This document shows, in pieces, positions 6,683 to 12,636 of a stretch of 14,500 nt of DNA; positions within the stretch are counted from its first letter, which is position 1; each line of letters starts with the position of its first letter. Both the position numbers and the translations under genes were made by a program. Source of the stretch: Gp7-AA10 sp035636095 (GTDB lineage: Bacteria > Acidobacteriota > Thermoanaerobaculia > Gp7-AA8); contig DASPZU010000092.1 in NCBI GenBank assembly GCA_035636095.1, forward strand, positions 1 to 14,500, read 5' to 3'. Under the pieces are notes generated by a model. The model was not told where the DNA came from. It was given only the letters and a program-made list of their open reading frames with translations, and searched no databases.

Positions 6683-7051
6683 TCAATGCGGGCGTCGTCG
6701 TCGTTTAATGTTTTTGACGGCCGTCACGATCATGCGAGTCAGCTCGTCAGCCTCTCGCATCAATGGTCCCATTCGGCGACTCGGCAGAGACTCAGACTGA
6801 ACCAGAAGTTCGAGCCAGTAGCTCGTTTCGTCCAGCTCCTGCAGAGTCGATTCGAGTTTGCTGATCAATTCTGCGTCGGAACGGCTTCGGCACGCCTCGC
6901 GATATTGCGCTCCCACGGATGTTCCGGCGCGGAATGCTTGATAACCGAGAGCGTCGGCGACTTTATCGGCCGGCAGCGACCGGTACATTCGAGTCACGCG
7001 CAGCGCAAAATCCAGCGTGCGGCGACGAAGTCGATCGATGTCATCCCTCAT
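6683..7051 (-). CDS. Four-helix-bundle protein, S23/IVP family
   Basis: The 122-aa, all-helical, basic protein shows the family pattern: an N-terminal helix (DIDRLRRRTLDFALRVTRMYRSLP), a central GYQAFRAGTSVGAQYREACRSRSDAELISKL-type region (about 36-66; G36, R41, S45, N/Q49 and E52 positions) and a long third helix with LDETSYWLELL. It ends in a basic tail (KRRRRPH). Relatives are encoded in 23S rRNA intervening sequences and also exist as free-standing genes and as the Avd accessory protein of diversity-generating retroelements. Their molecular role is poorly known; nucleic-acid binding is suspected from the basic surface. The ATG at 7051 lies inside a heptamer repeat, 2 nt after the deoA stop (TAGGGATG), so translation probably depends on reinitiation. 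Three 60-base lines of the gene counted by eye are 55-60% GC, against 72% for one counted line of deoA. Confidence 0.9.
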   Translation of the reverse strand: MRDDIDRLRRRTLDFALRVTRMYRSLPADKVADALGYQAFRAGTSVGAQYREACRSRSDAELISKLESTLQELDETSYWLELLVQSESLPSRRMGPLMREADELTRMIVTAVKNIKRRRRPH

Positions 7052-7055
7052 CCCT
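7041..7055. repeat. GGGATGA heptamer repeat, deoA-side inverted copy
   Basis: TCATCCCTCATCCCT on the plus strand is two heptamers plus one base and is the exact reverse complement of 6664-6678. On the coding (minus) strand it reads TAGGGATGAGGGATGA when extended one base to 7056: the TAG ends deoA and the first ATG starts the S23-type gene. The coding strand of deoB's side carries the partner arm, so the two can pair in the polycistronic mRNA. Confidence 0.88.
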
Positions 7056-8349
7056 ACTTCAAATGTTCGTGAACTAACGGTCGAGAAGCCGCCGGTCGAT
7101 CGCCGAACTGGACGAAGGAGAGGAATCGTTTGCGAAGCTCTTCCGGGTCGCCTTTGCCGCTGCCGAGCTGAATGCGCGCGATCGTCTCGCCGGCGCGGAC
7201 CGGATCGCCGCTCTTGCGATCGAACATGATGCCTGCGGCGTAATCGATGAGGTCGTCAGCCTTCTTGCGGCCGGCGCCGAGCTCGACGGTGAACATGCCG
7301 GCCTGGTAGGTGTCGATGAAGGTGATGTAGCCGCTGCTCGGCGCCTTCACCTCGATGGTCTCCCGAGGCTGGGGAAGCTTCGACGCGTTTCCGCCCTGTG
7401 CCGCGATCCATTTGTGCGCGTGTTGCAGCGCGCGCCCGGAGCGCAGGGCATCCTCGAGAGTTTTTTTTGCTGATGCCTCGTCGAATTTTTTCGACATCAC
7501 CAGGACGCGCACCGCTTGCGCGCGCGTGACCTCCTCGACATCCTGGGGACCTTTTCCGGCCAGGACGTCGAGCGTCTCCGCGATCTCATTGGCGTTCCCG
7601 GCGGCCACACCGAGCGGGCGATCCATGTCGGTGATCAGCGCCTCCACCCGCGTTCCCGATCCTTCCGCGGCCGCGATGAGGCTCTTGGCGAGCGCCTTGG
7701 AGTCTTCGTATTTGCGCATGAACGCGCCGCTGCCTGTTTTGACATCGAGAATCAGGGCCGACGCTCCCATGGCGAGCTTCTTCGACATGATCGACGCCGT
7801 GATCAGCGGCAGCGACTCGACGGTGCCGGTGACGTCGCGGAGGGCGTAGATCTTCTTGTCCGCCGGCGCGATTCCCTCCGTCGACGTCGAGATCACACAT
7901 CCGACATCGGCGATGCAGCGTTCAAAGTCCTTTCGGGAAAGCCGCGCGTTGAATCCGGAAATTGCTTCGAGCTTGTCGAGCGTCCCTCCGGTGTGACCGA
8001 GTCCGCGGCCGGAGAGCATGCCGATCTTCACGCCGCACGCCGCGACCCACGGCGAAAGAACGAGCGAGACTTTGTCGCCCACGCCGCCGGTCGAATGTTT
8101 GTCGGCGATGAAGTCGTACTGATCGCGCAGGTGCCACTGCTCGCCGGAGCGCAGCATCGCCTGCGTCAGCGTCGCCATCTCCACTCCGCTCATGCCGTTG
8201 ATCGCTATGGCCATCAACAGCGCTGACATCTGGTAATCGGGGACGCTGCCGGAGGTGTAGCGCTTGATGAATTCCTCGATGATGCCCGGCTCGAGCGCTT
8301 CGCCGCGCCGCTTGCGGTTGAGAACTTCGTAAACGCTGAGCTCGGACAC
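7054..8349 (-). CDS. deoA: Pyrimidine-nucleoside (thymidine) phosphorylase
   Basis: Phosphorolysis of thymidine, deoxyuridine or uridine gives the free base and (deoxy)ribose-1-phosphate, the substrate of the phosphopentomutase encoded two genes downstream. The 431-aa product has the helical N-terminal domain, the phosphate-binding loop KHSTGGVGDKVSL (84-96), the family signature SGRGLGHTGGTLDKLE (113-128) and a C-terminal PYNP_C domain (about 345-420; TVELGAGRKKADDLIDYAAGI). Length is close to bacterial Pdp (about 433 aa) and DeoA (about 440 aa), so uridine may be used too; the symbol could equally be pdp. GTG at 8349 gives the expected start (SELSVYEVLNRKRRGE). The frame stays open 35 more codons but that part overlaps divergent queC. 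No Shine-Dalgarno sequence is visible. The stop codon lies in a heptamer repeat. Confidence 0.94.
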   Translation of the reverse strand: MSELSVYEVLNRKRRGEALEPGIIEEFIKRYTSGSVPDYQMSALLMAIAINGMSGVEMATLTQAMLRSGEQWHLRDQYDFIADKHSTGGVGDKVSLVLSPWVAACGVKIGMLSGRGLGHTGGTLDKLEAISGFNARLSRKDFERCIADVGCVISTSTEGIAPADKKIYALRDVTGTVESLPLITASIMSKKLAMGASALILDVKTGSGAFMRKYEDSKALAKSLIAAAEGSGTRVEALITDMDRPLGVAAGNANEIAETLDVLAGKGPQDVEEVTRAQAVRVLVMSKKFDEASAKKTLEDALRSGRALQHAHKWIAAQGGNASKLPQPRETIEVKAPSSGYITFIDTYQAGMFTVELGAGRKKADDLIDYAAGIMFDRKSGDPVRAGETIARIQLGSGKGDPEELRKRFLSFVQFGDRPAASRPLVHEHLK

Positions 8350-8371
8350 GGCGGGGTAGCATACCGCAGCG

Positions 8372-9043
8372 ATGAAAGCCGTCGTTTTGCTGTCTGGTGG
8401 ACTCGATTCCGCCACCGTTCTCGCCATCGCGAAGCACGATGGTCGCGATTGCATTGCCTTGTCGTTCGCTTACGGACAACGTCACGAGATCGAGCTGGCG
8501 GCCGCGCGGAATGTCGCGAAAGCGATGCGCGTCGTCGAGCACGTCGTCTATCCGATCGACCTCCGCCTTTTCGGCGCGAGCGCGCTCACCGACAACATCG
8601 CGGTGCCCAAGGACGCCGTCGGCGCACCCGGCATCCCGGTCACGTACGTGCCGGCTCGCAACACGATTTTTCTTGCGTTGGCGCTCGGGCTCGCTGAGTC
8701 GCGTGCCGCCGACGAAATATGGATGGGGGTGAACGCGATCGACTACAGCGGCTATCCCGATTGCCGCCCCGAGTTCATGGACGCTTTCCGGCAGGTGATT
8801 CTGCGAGGAACGAAAAGCGGGACCGAGCGCGGCCGCCCGCGTCTCGTCACGCCGCTGATCAACCTGACCAAAGCCCACATCATCCGCCGCGGCATCGACC
8901 TCGGCCTCGACTATTCGCTCACGCACTCCTGCTACGACCCCGATCGGGAGGGGCGGGCGTGCGGGCATTGCGACTCGTGCCTCTTGAGGCGAAGGGGATT
9001 CTCCGAGGCTGGCGTGCCTGATCCGACGATTTACGAGGGCTGA
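8372..9043 (+). CDS. queC: 7-cyano-7-deazaguanine synthase QueC
   Basis: QueC converts 7-carboxy-7-deazaguanine to preQ0 using ATP and ammonia, on the path to queuosine in tRNA or deazaguanine in DNA. The 223-aa product has the N-type PP-loop SGGLDS (8-13), the family blocks SFAYGQRHEIEL, PARNTIFLALAL, GVNAIDYSGYPDCRPEF and the zinc site C187, C197, C200, C203 (SCYDP, then ACGHCDSC). ATG at 8372 is the only sensible start; only 22 bp separate it from the divergent deoA start and there is no Shine-Dalgarno sequence, so a leaderless transcript is possible. The stop TGA lies inside tandem heptamers (9035-9062). queE follows 72 nt downstream; queD and queF are not in the window. Confidence 0.97.
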   Translation: MKAVVLLSGGLDSATVLAIAKHDGRDCIALSFAYGQRHEIELAAARNVAKAMRVVEHVVYPIDLRLFGASALTDNIAVPKDAVGAPGIPVTYVPARNTIFLALALGLAESRAADEIWMGVNAIDYSGYPDCRPEFMDAFRQVILRGTKSGTERGRPRLVTPLINLTKAHIIRRGIDLGLDYSLTHSCYDPDREGRACGHCDSCLLRRRGFSEAGVPDPTIYEG

Positions 9044-9108
9044 GGGATGAGGGCTGAGGGCGGACGCGAATTCGGGAATTCATCCCTCATCCCTCATCCT
9101 TCATCCCT
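9035..9108. repeat. Inverted heptamer repeats between queC and queE
   Basis: The left half is four tandem heptamers GAGGGCT, GAGGGAT, GAGGGCT, GAGGGCG (9035-9062), which contain the queC stop codon. The right half (9078-9108) is a 31-nt copy identical to the deoB-side repeat, in the same orientation relative to the downstream gene. Bases 9041-9053 (TGAGGGATGAGGG) pair perfectly with 9084-9096 across a 30-nt loop that holds GAATTCGGGAATTC (9068-9081, imperfect only at its centre). A strong 13-bp stem can therefore form in the queC-queE mRNA. The right repeat would be translated as IPHPSSL if queE began at an earlier in-frame ATG (9047), which argues against that start. Confidence 0.88.
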
Positions 9109-9115
9109 CCGAGAG

Positions 9116-9751
9116 ATGCTCCGCGTCACCGAAATCTTCCACTCCATCCAGGGCGAGTCCAGCCACGCCGGGCGCCCGTGCGCATTCGTGCGGCTGACCG
9201 GCTGCAATCTGCGCTGCCGCTGGTGTGACTCCGAATACACCTTTACCGGCGGCGAGCACATGGCCATCGACGACGTCGTGAAGCAAGTCAAGGATTACGG
9301 ATGCAACCTGGTCGAGATCACTGGCGGGGAGCCGCTGGCGCAGAAGGAAGCGCTCGATCTGATTAAGCGATTGTGCGACGAAGGGCTGGAGGTTCTGATC
9401 GAGACATCCGGTTCGATCGACATCGCGCCGGTCGATAAAAGGTCTACGATCATCATTGACATCAAGTGTCCAGGCTCTGGAGAGGCCGCCAGGAATCGCT
9501 GGGAAAATCTGCAGCTTCTGAAGCCGAGTGACGAGATCAAGTTCGTCATCGCCGATCGCGAAGACTACGATTGGGCGCGAAAGGTGATCGACGAGCGCAA
9601 CCTGAACCGCTGGACGGTCCTACTCTCGCCGGTGTGGGGCGAGCTGGATTTGAAAACACTGGCAGAATGGATGCTGGCCGATCGCCTTCCGGCCCGCCTG
9701 CAGACGCAATTGCACAAGCACATCTGGGGCGCGGAGGCGCGCGGCGTCTGA
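9116..9751 (+). CDS. queE: 7-carboxy-7-deazaguanine synthase QueE
   Basis: This radical-SAM enzyme contracts 6-carboxy-tetrahydropterin to 7-carboxy-7-deazaguanine, the substrate of QueC. The 211-aa product has the substrate-end motif IQGESSHAGRP (11-21), a CX3CX2C cluster site (C30, C34, C37 in CNLRCRWCDSEYTF), the SAM-binding GGEP (70-73) and ETSGS (96-100). ATG at 9116 is chosen because conserved sequence starts right there (MLRVTEIFHSIQGE). The in-frame ATG at 9047 would add 23 residues coded by the repeat. GAGAG just before the ATG is a poor Shine-Dalgarno match. It follows queC and overlaps mce by one base (TGATG). Confidence 0.96.
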   Translation: MLRVTEIFHSIQGESSHAGRPCAFVRLTGCNLRCRWCDSEYTFTGGEHMAIDDVVKQVKDYGCNLVEITGGEPLAQKEALDLIKRLCDEGLEVLIETSGSIDIAPVDKRSTIIIDIKCPGSGEAARNRWENLQLLKPSDEIKFVIADREDYDWARKVIDERNLNRWTVLLSPVWGELDLKTLAEWMLADRLPARLQTQLHKHIWGAEARGV

Positions 9752-10152
9752 TGATCAAACCGGTACTCGATCACATCGGCATCGCGGTTCGCTCCATCGA
9801 AACCGCGCGCATCTACTCTGCGCTGGGCCTATCCATCGATCGCGTCGAAACCGTCGAATCGCAGGGAGTGAAGACTGCCTTCATCCGCGTTGGCGAGGCG
9901 AATCTGGAATTGCTCGAGCCGCTGTCGGAGGATTCGCCCGTCGGAAGATTCATCGAGAAGCGGGGCGAGGGAATCCACCACATCTGCTTTCGTGTCACGA
10001 ATCTGGAATGGCATCTCGAAAAACTGCAAAGCGAGGGATATCGCCTGATCCACGACGCCCCGGTGCCGGGCGCGGACGGATGCCGCGTGGCGTTCCTCCA
10101 TCCATCGGCGGGGAACGGCGTCCTGATCGAGCTGAGCGAAGTGGTGCAATGA
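9751..10152 (+). CDS. mce: Methylmalonyl-CoA epimerase
   Basis: This enzyme converts (2S)- to (2R)-methylmalonyl-CoA, linking propionyl-CoA carboxylase and methylmalonyl-CoA mutase. The 133-aa vicinal-oxygen-chelate fold shows two beta-alpha-beta-beta-beta modules: LDHIGIAV with metal ligand H8, NLELLEP with E53 at the usual Gln/Glu position, EGIHHICFRV with H76/H77, and VLIELSE with E127. Length is normal. The start is set by the one-base overlap with queE and the family N-terminus (MIKPVLDHIGIAV). The mutase, carboxylase and MeaB genes are not in the window, so the link to queuosine genes is probably only co-transcription. Confidence 0.94.
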   Translation: MIKPVLDHIGIAVRSIETARIYSALGLSIDRVETVESQGVKTAFIRVGEANLELLEPLSEDSPVGRFIEKRGEGIHHICFRVTNLEWHLEKLQSEGYRLIHDAPVPGADGCRVAFLHPSAGNGVLIELSEVVQ

Positions 10153-10466
10153 TCGACGGCTTCGAACCCTCGGCGTCGGTGATCATCAATCTCGTGAATC
10201 CGAAGGAGAAATTCTTCGGCATCCTGCTCTCGATCACGCCGGCAGGGATCACCATGCGCGCGATCAACCTCGATGCGTTCGAGGACTGGATGCGCCAGCT
10301 CGCGCGCGCGGACGAGCCGAGCCTCGACCTGATCACAATGTTCGTTCCGCTCTTTCGGGTCGAGCGCGTTTTCCTCGACGAGCCCTCCGGCGCGATCAAG
10401 TCGTACGGGCAGCGATTCGAGGAAGTGGTCGGAATGACCATTCAGCAGTACCTGCACATTCAATAG
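10149..10466 (+). CDS. Conserved-looking small protein of unknown function
   Basis: The 105-aa product has no signal peptide or membrane helix and no motif I can name. It has a short beta-rich start (SASVIINLVNPKEKFFGILLSITPAGITMRAIN), an acidic helical stretch (DAFEDWMRQLARADEPSLDL), a hydrophobic strand (ITMFVPLFRVERVFLD) and a helical end (QRFEEVVGMTIQQYLHIQ). The ATGA overlap with mce and its normal amino-acid composition support translation. A small Sm-like or PilZ-like beta-barrel is conceivable from the strand pattern, but this is a guess. It ends 7 nt inside the convergent membrane-protein gene. Confidence 0.75.
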   Translation: MIDGFEPSASVIINLVNPKEKFFGILLSITPAGITMRAINLDAFEDWMRQLARADEPSLDLITMFVPLFRVERVFLDEPSGAIKSYGQRFEEVVGMTIQQYLHIQ

Positions 10467-12055
10467 CTCCTCCACACCGTCACCTTCCCCTCGGCCGGCA
10501 CGGGCAACACCGGCGAAACAGTCCAGCGACCGCCCGCTTCTTCGCGAACGATTCTGAAGAACTGCTGCTCGCGCGCGGCGGGCACGCGTTGCTTACCCGC
10601 CGGCGGAAGCGGGATCGCGCTGTAGCCGGGCGTGGTCAGAAAGACGAAGCGCGCGGCCGGCGGCCCGAGTCGCCATTGCGCGTCGTGATCGCGGAGCGCG
10701 AACTCGATGGTCAGCGGCGCAGTCGGATCGAGACGCGTGCGCGCTGCCTGCCATTGGGCAGGCGTTCCGTACAGCCCCGTGCTCGCGAGCGGTACCACGC
10801 GACCATTCTCGATCGTGACGATGCGGGACGGGTCGTGCATGCCGACCGTGATGGCGTATTGCGAGTAGAGCGCTTGCGGACCGTCGCCGTGGCCCTGCTG
10901 TTTTCGCAACCAGGCCAGGCCGCCGAGGTACCAGGCGGGCGCGCGGGCGGCGAGGGAGGGGGCGTGTATCGGCTGCGTCCAGATGTAACGGCCTTCCTGC
11001 TCGATGCCTTTGCGCGTCAGCGCTTCGTAGTACGCCCGCTGACGAATCGACGAGAAGGCGGTGGTGATGAAAAGAGCGCTTAACACTGCAATCGTCCATC
11101 GCTGTCGTGACGTGCCGAGAGCGATCGTCAAAAGCGCGACCAGGAACGCGACGAACGCAAAGCTGTAACGCCATTCGAAGTTCGATGCCACCGGCAGAAT
11201 CGGCAGGATCATCGCGATCAGCGCGACCACCACCAAAGCGACAGCGCGTCCGCGGTGCCTCCACATGAACATGGTAAGCGCGGTGACGATGCAAGCGGCC
11301 CACACCACGAACGCCCACACCGGCGCCGGACCGGCGATGTGAATCCACAGCGCGTACGGCAAATGCGTAACCTCCTGGTTGCGGATTTCGGAGGCGTACC
11401 CGCCGATCAGGCCGGTCATGTACCAGCGCCACCCGAGAAAGACGATGCCTGCCATCACAGGTCCGATGAGCTCCCGCCACGGCCTTCTTTCGTATCGCGA
11501 TTGACAGAAGAAAAGGAGGGGGATGGTCGCGTAGACCTCCTTCGAAAGCATGGCCAGCAAATAAAGCGCGGATGCCGCCATCGTCCACCGCCCGCCGCGG
11601 CGCCAGGCCAGCATGGCCGCCAGCGCGAAGACGAGTCCCTCGACGTAATGCCGGATCATCAATGTTCGCGCTGCGTAGACCGCGGCCCACGTGGTGAGGA
11701 AGACGGCCGAGCCGAGTGCTGCGTATAAGCCGGGCACGTAGTGGCGCAGCAGCAGGTAGAGGAGTATCGCCGCGAGGGTCAAGGCGAGGAGTTGATGGAA
11801 GTAGAACAACTTCGGATCGAGGCCGTGCAGAAAGAGATCGACCTTGAACGACGCCAGCTGCATCGGCGAGAACGTGTGCGCCGCCAGGTGGGTGTATTCG
11901 GAGGGATCGAAAAAGACGCCGCGCAGCGGCTGCTGGATGGACTCGATCAGAAGTTGCGGATCGTCGTAAAGCCACCATCCGCCCAGAGCGGTGAGGTGCA
12001 CCGCGATCGCGACGATCACCAGCGCCAGGATTGCGGCAAGCGATCGAGCGCGCAT
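10460..12055 (-). CDS. GT-C-like multi-pass membrane protein
   Basis: The 531-aa product has about ten transmembrane helices in residues 5-335 and a soluble C-terminal domain of about 190 residues. The first external loop carries an acidic pair in WLYDDPQLL (D31, D32), as in GT-C glycosyltransferases where it is catalytic. The fifth membrane segment has LLAMLSKEVYATIPLLFF (168-183), close to the KE-containing segment of the PMT/TMTC-like families. A likely role is transfer of a sugar from a polyprenyl-phosphate donor on the outer face of the membrane, but donor and acceptor are unknown and enzyme activity is not proven. ATG at 12055 fits the start of the first helix; no Shine-Dalgarno sequence is seen. 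It is divergent from the lipoprotein gene and convergent with the mce-linked gene. Confidence 0.78.
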   Translation of the reverse strand: MRARSLAAILALVIVAIAVHLTALGGWWLYDDPQLLIESIQQPLRGVFFDPSEYTHLAAHTFSPMQLASFKVDLFLHGLDPKLFYFHQLLALTLAAILLYLLLRHYVPGLYAALGSAVFLTTWAAVYAARTLMIRHYVEGLVFALAAMLAWRRGGRWTMAASALYLLAMLSKEVYATIPLLFFCQSRYERRPWRELIGPVMAGIVFLGWRWYMTGLIGGYASEIRNQEVTHLPYALWIHIAGPAPVWAFVVWAACIVTALTMFMWRHRGRAVALVVVALIAMILPILPVASNFEWRYSFAFVAFLVALLTIALGTSRQRWTIAVLSALFITTAFSSIRQRAYYEALTRKGIEQEGRYIWTQPIHAPSLAARAPAWYLGGLAWLRKQQGHGDGPQALYSQYAITVGMHDPSRIVTIENGRVVPLASTGLYGTPAQWQAARTRLDPTAPLTIEFALRDHDAQWRLGPPAARFVFLTTPGYSAIPLPPAGKQRVPAAREQQFFRIVREEAGGRWTVSPVLPVPAEGKVTVWRSY

Positions 12056-12090
12056 CGGTCGTCATGATAAATTGACCGGTCGGAGGGAAG
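12056..12090. promoter_or_regulatory. Divergent intergenic region with ribosome-binding site
   Basis: These 35 bp separate two divergent starts. On the plus strand GGAGG (12082-12086) sits 4 nt before the lipoprotein ATG, the best Shine-Dalgarno match in the window. On the minus strand TATCAT (12064-12069) resembles a -10 box but has no convincing -35 partner and lies only 8 bp from the membrane-protein start. An imperfect dyad CGGTC (12056-12060) / GACCG (12074-12078) could be an operator. Only the ribosome-binding site is well supported. Confidence 0.4.
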
Positions 12091-12636
12091 ATGTCGAAAT
12101 TTTCACGCGCGGCAGCCATGGTCATGATGTTGGCGGCGGCGCTCCCTGGATGCAGAAAGGAAAAATCAGGCGAGGCCGACGAGCCGGCCACATTCACGTT
12201 CACGGTCTATCCCGGCTCGCGATACCTGGCGCAGCTCACCGAGCTTGACAAGCGCGCGGCCGCGGCCACCAAGCCCAATGAAACCCCGCCGCCGATCGCG
12301 ATCTACGACACCGAAGCGCCGCTGGACGCGGTCGCGAACTTCTACGCCAACGCCTATGGATATTCGAGGGTCGCTGTGGATGCCACCAACAATCTCAGCG
12401 CCGCCAAGCCGGCGGCCTACTATCGGAATGGCGACCTGGCAGCGGATCTGAAAGCCATCGAGCCGCTTCTGAAGAAGCTCAACGTCAACGTCGATGTCAC
12501 GAAGGCGCAGGGAAAATATCGCGCGGTGGAAATCGAATCGAAGATGAACCGCCCGCGCGTCACCATCCAGCGTCCGTATTTCGACGTCATCAACTCGCAG
12601 GTGGTCGATCGCACGATCATCCTGATGGCTCCCTGA
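12091..12636 (+). CDS. Lipoprotein of unknown function
   Basis: The 181-aa product has a lipoprotein signal peptide (FSRAAAMVMMLAAALPGC) with lipobox LPGC and acylated C21, so it should be membrane-anchored and exposed to the periplasm. The mature part begins with a charged linker (RKEKSGEADEP), then FTFTVYPGSRYLAQL, and the pattern IAIYDTEAPLDAVANFYANAYGYSRV resembles small lipoproteins that pair a YPGS-type strand with a helix carrying FY. I cannot assign a function. GGAGG lies 4 nt upstream of the ATG. It overlaps tyrA by one base (TGATG), so it heads a coupled run. Confidence 0.82.
   Translation: MSKFSRAAAMVMMLAAALPGCRKEKSGEADEPATFTFTVYPGSRYLAQLTELDKRAAAATKPNETPPPIAIYDTEAPLDAVANFYANAYGYSRVAVDATNNLSAAKPAAYYRNGDLAADLKAIEPLLKKLNVNVDVTKAQGKYRAVEIESKMNRPRVTIQRPYFDVINSQVVDRTIILMAP

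Larger units (their letters stand above)
6650..7055 (-). other. Putative S23 cassette bounded by inverted heptamer repeats
   Basis: The S23-type gene is bracketed by a 15-bp perfect inverted repeat (6664-6678 and 7041-7055), and the whole unit sits between deoA and deoB, two consecutive salvage enzymes. The right repeat contains the deoA stop codon and the S23 start codon; the left one reaches the deoB start. On the transcript the arms could pair and enclose nearly all of the S23 reading frame. This recalls the intervening sequences of 23S rRNA genes that first defined the S23 family, which are closed by a base-paired stem. That it is a mobile or processed unit is an inference: no transposase and no target-site duplication were found. 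Confidence 0.45.

Noticed and set aside
6683..7051. An Avd protein of a diversity-generating retroelement
   Set aside because: There is no reverse transcriptase, template repeat or variable-repeat target gene in the window; the fold is shared with free-standing S23 proteins.
9035..9108. A CRISPR-like array
   Set aside because: Units are 7 bp in direct tandem without spacers and are inverted between halves; no cas genes are present.
9047..9115. An earlier in-frame start for queE
   Set aside because: The added 23 residues are the translation of the heptamer repeat; the conserved QueE N-terminus begins at 9116.
10593..12203. A 536-codon open frame on the minus strand
   Set aside because: It overlaps the membrane-protein gene in another frame, is extremely Arg-rich and lacks hydrophobic segments or motifs.
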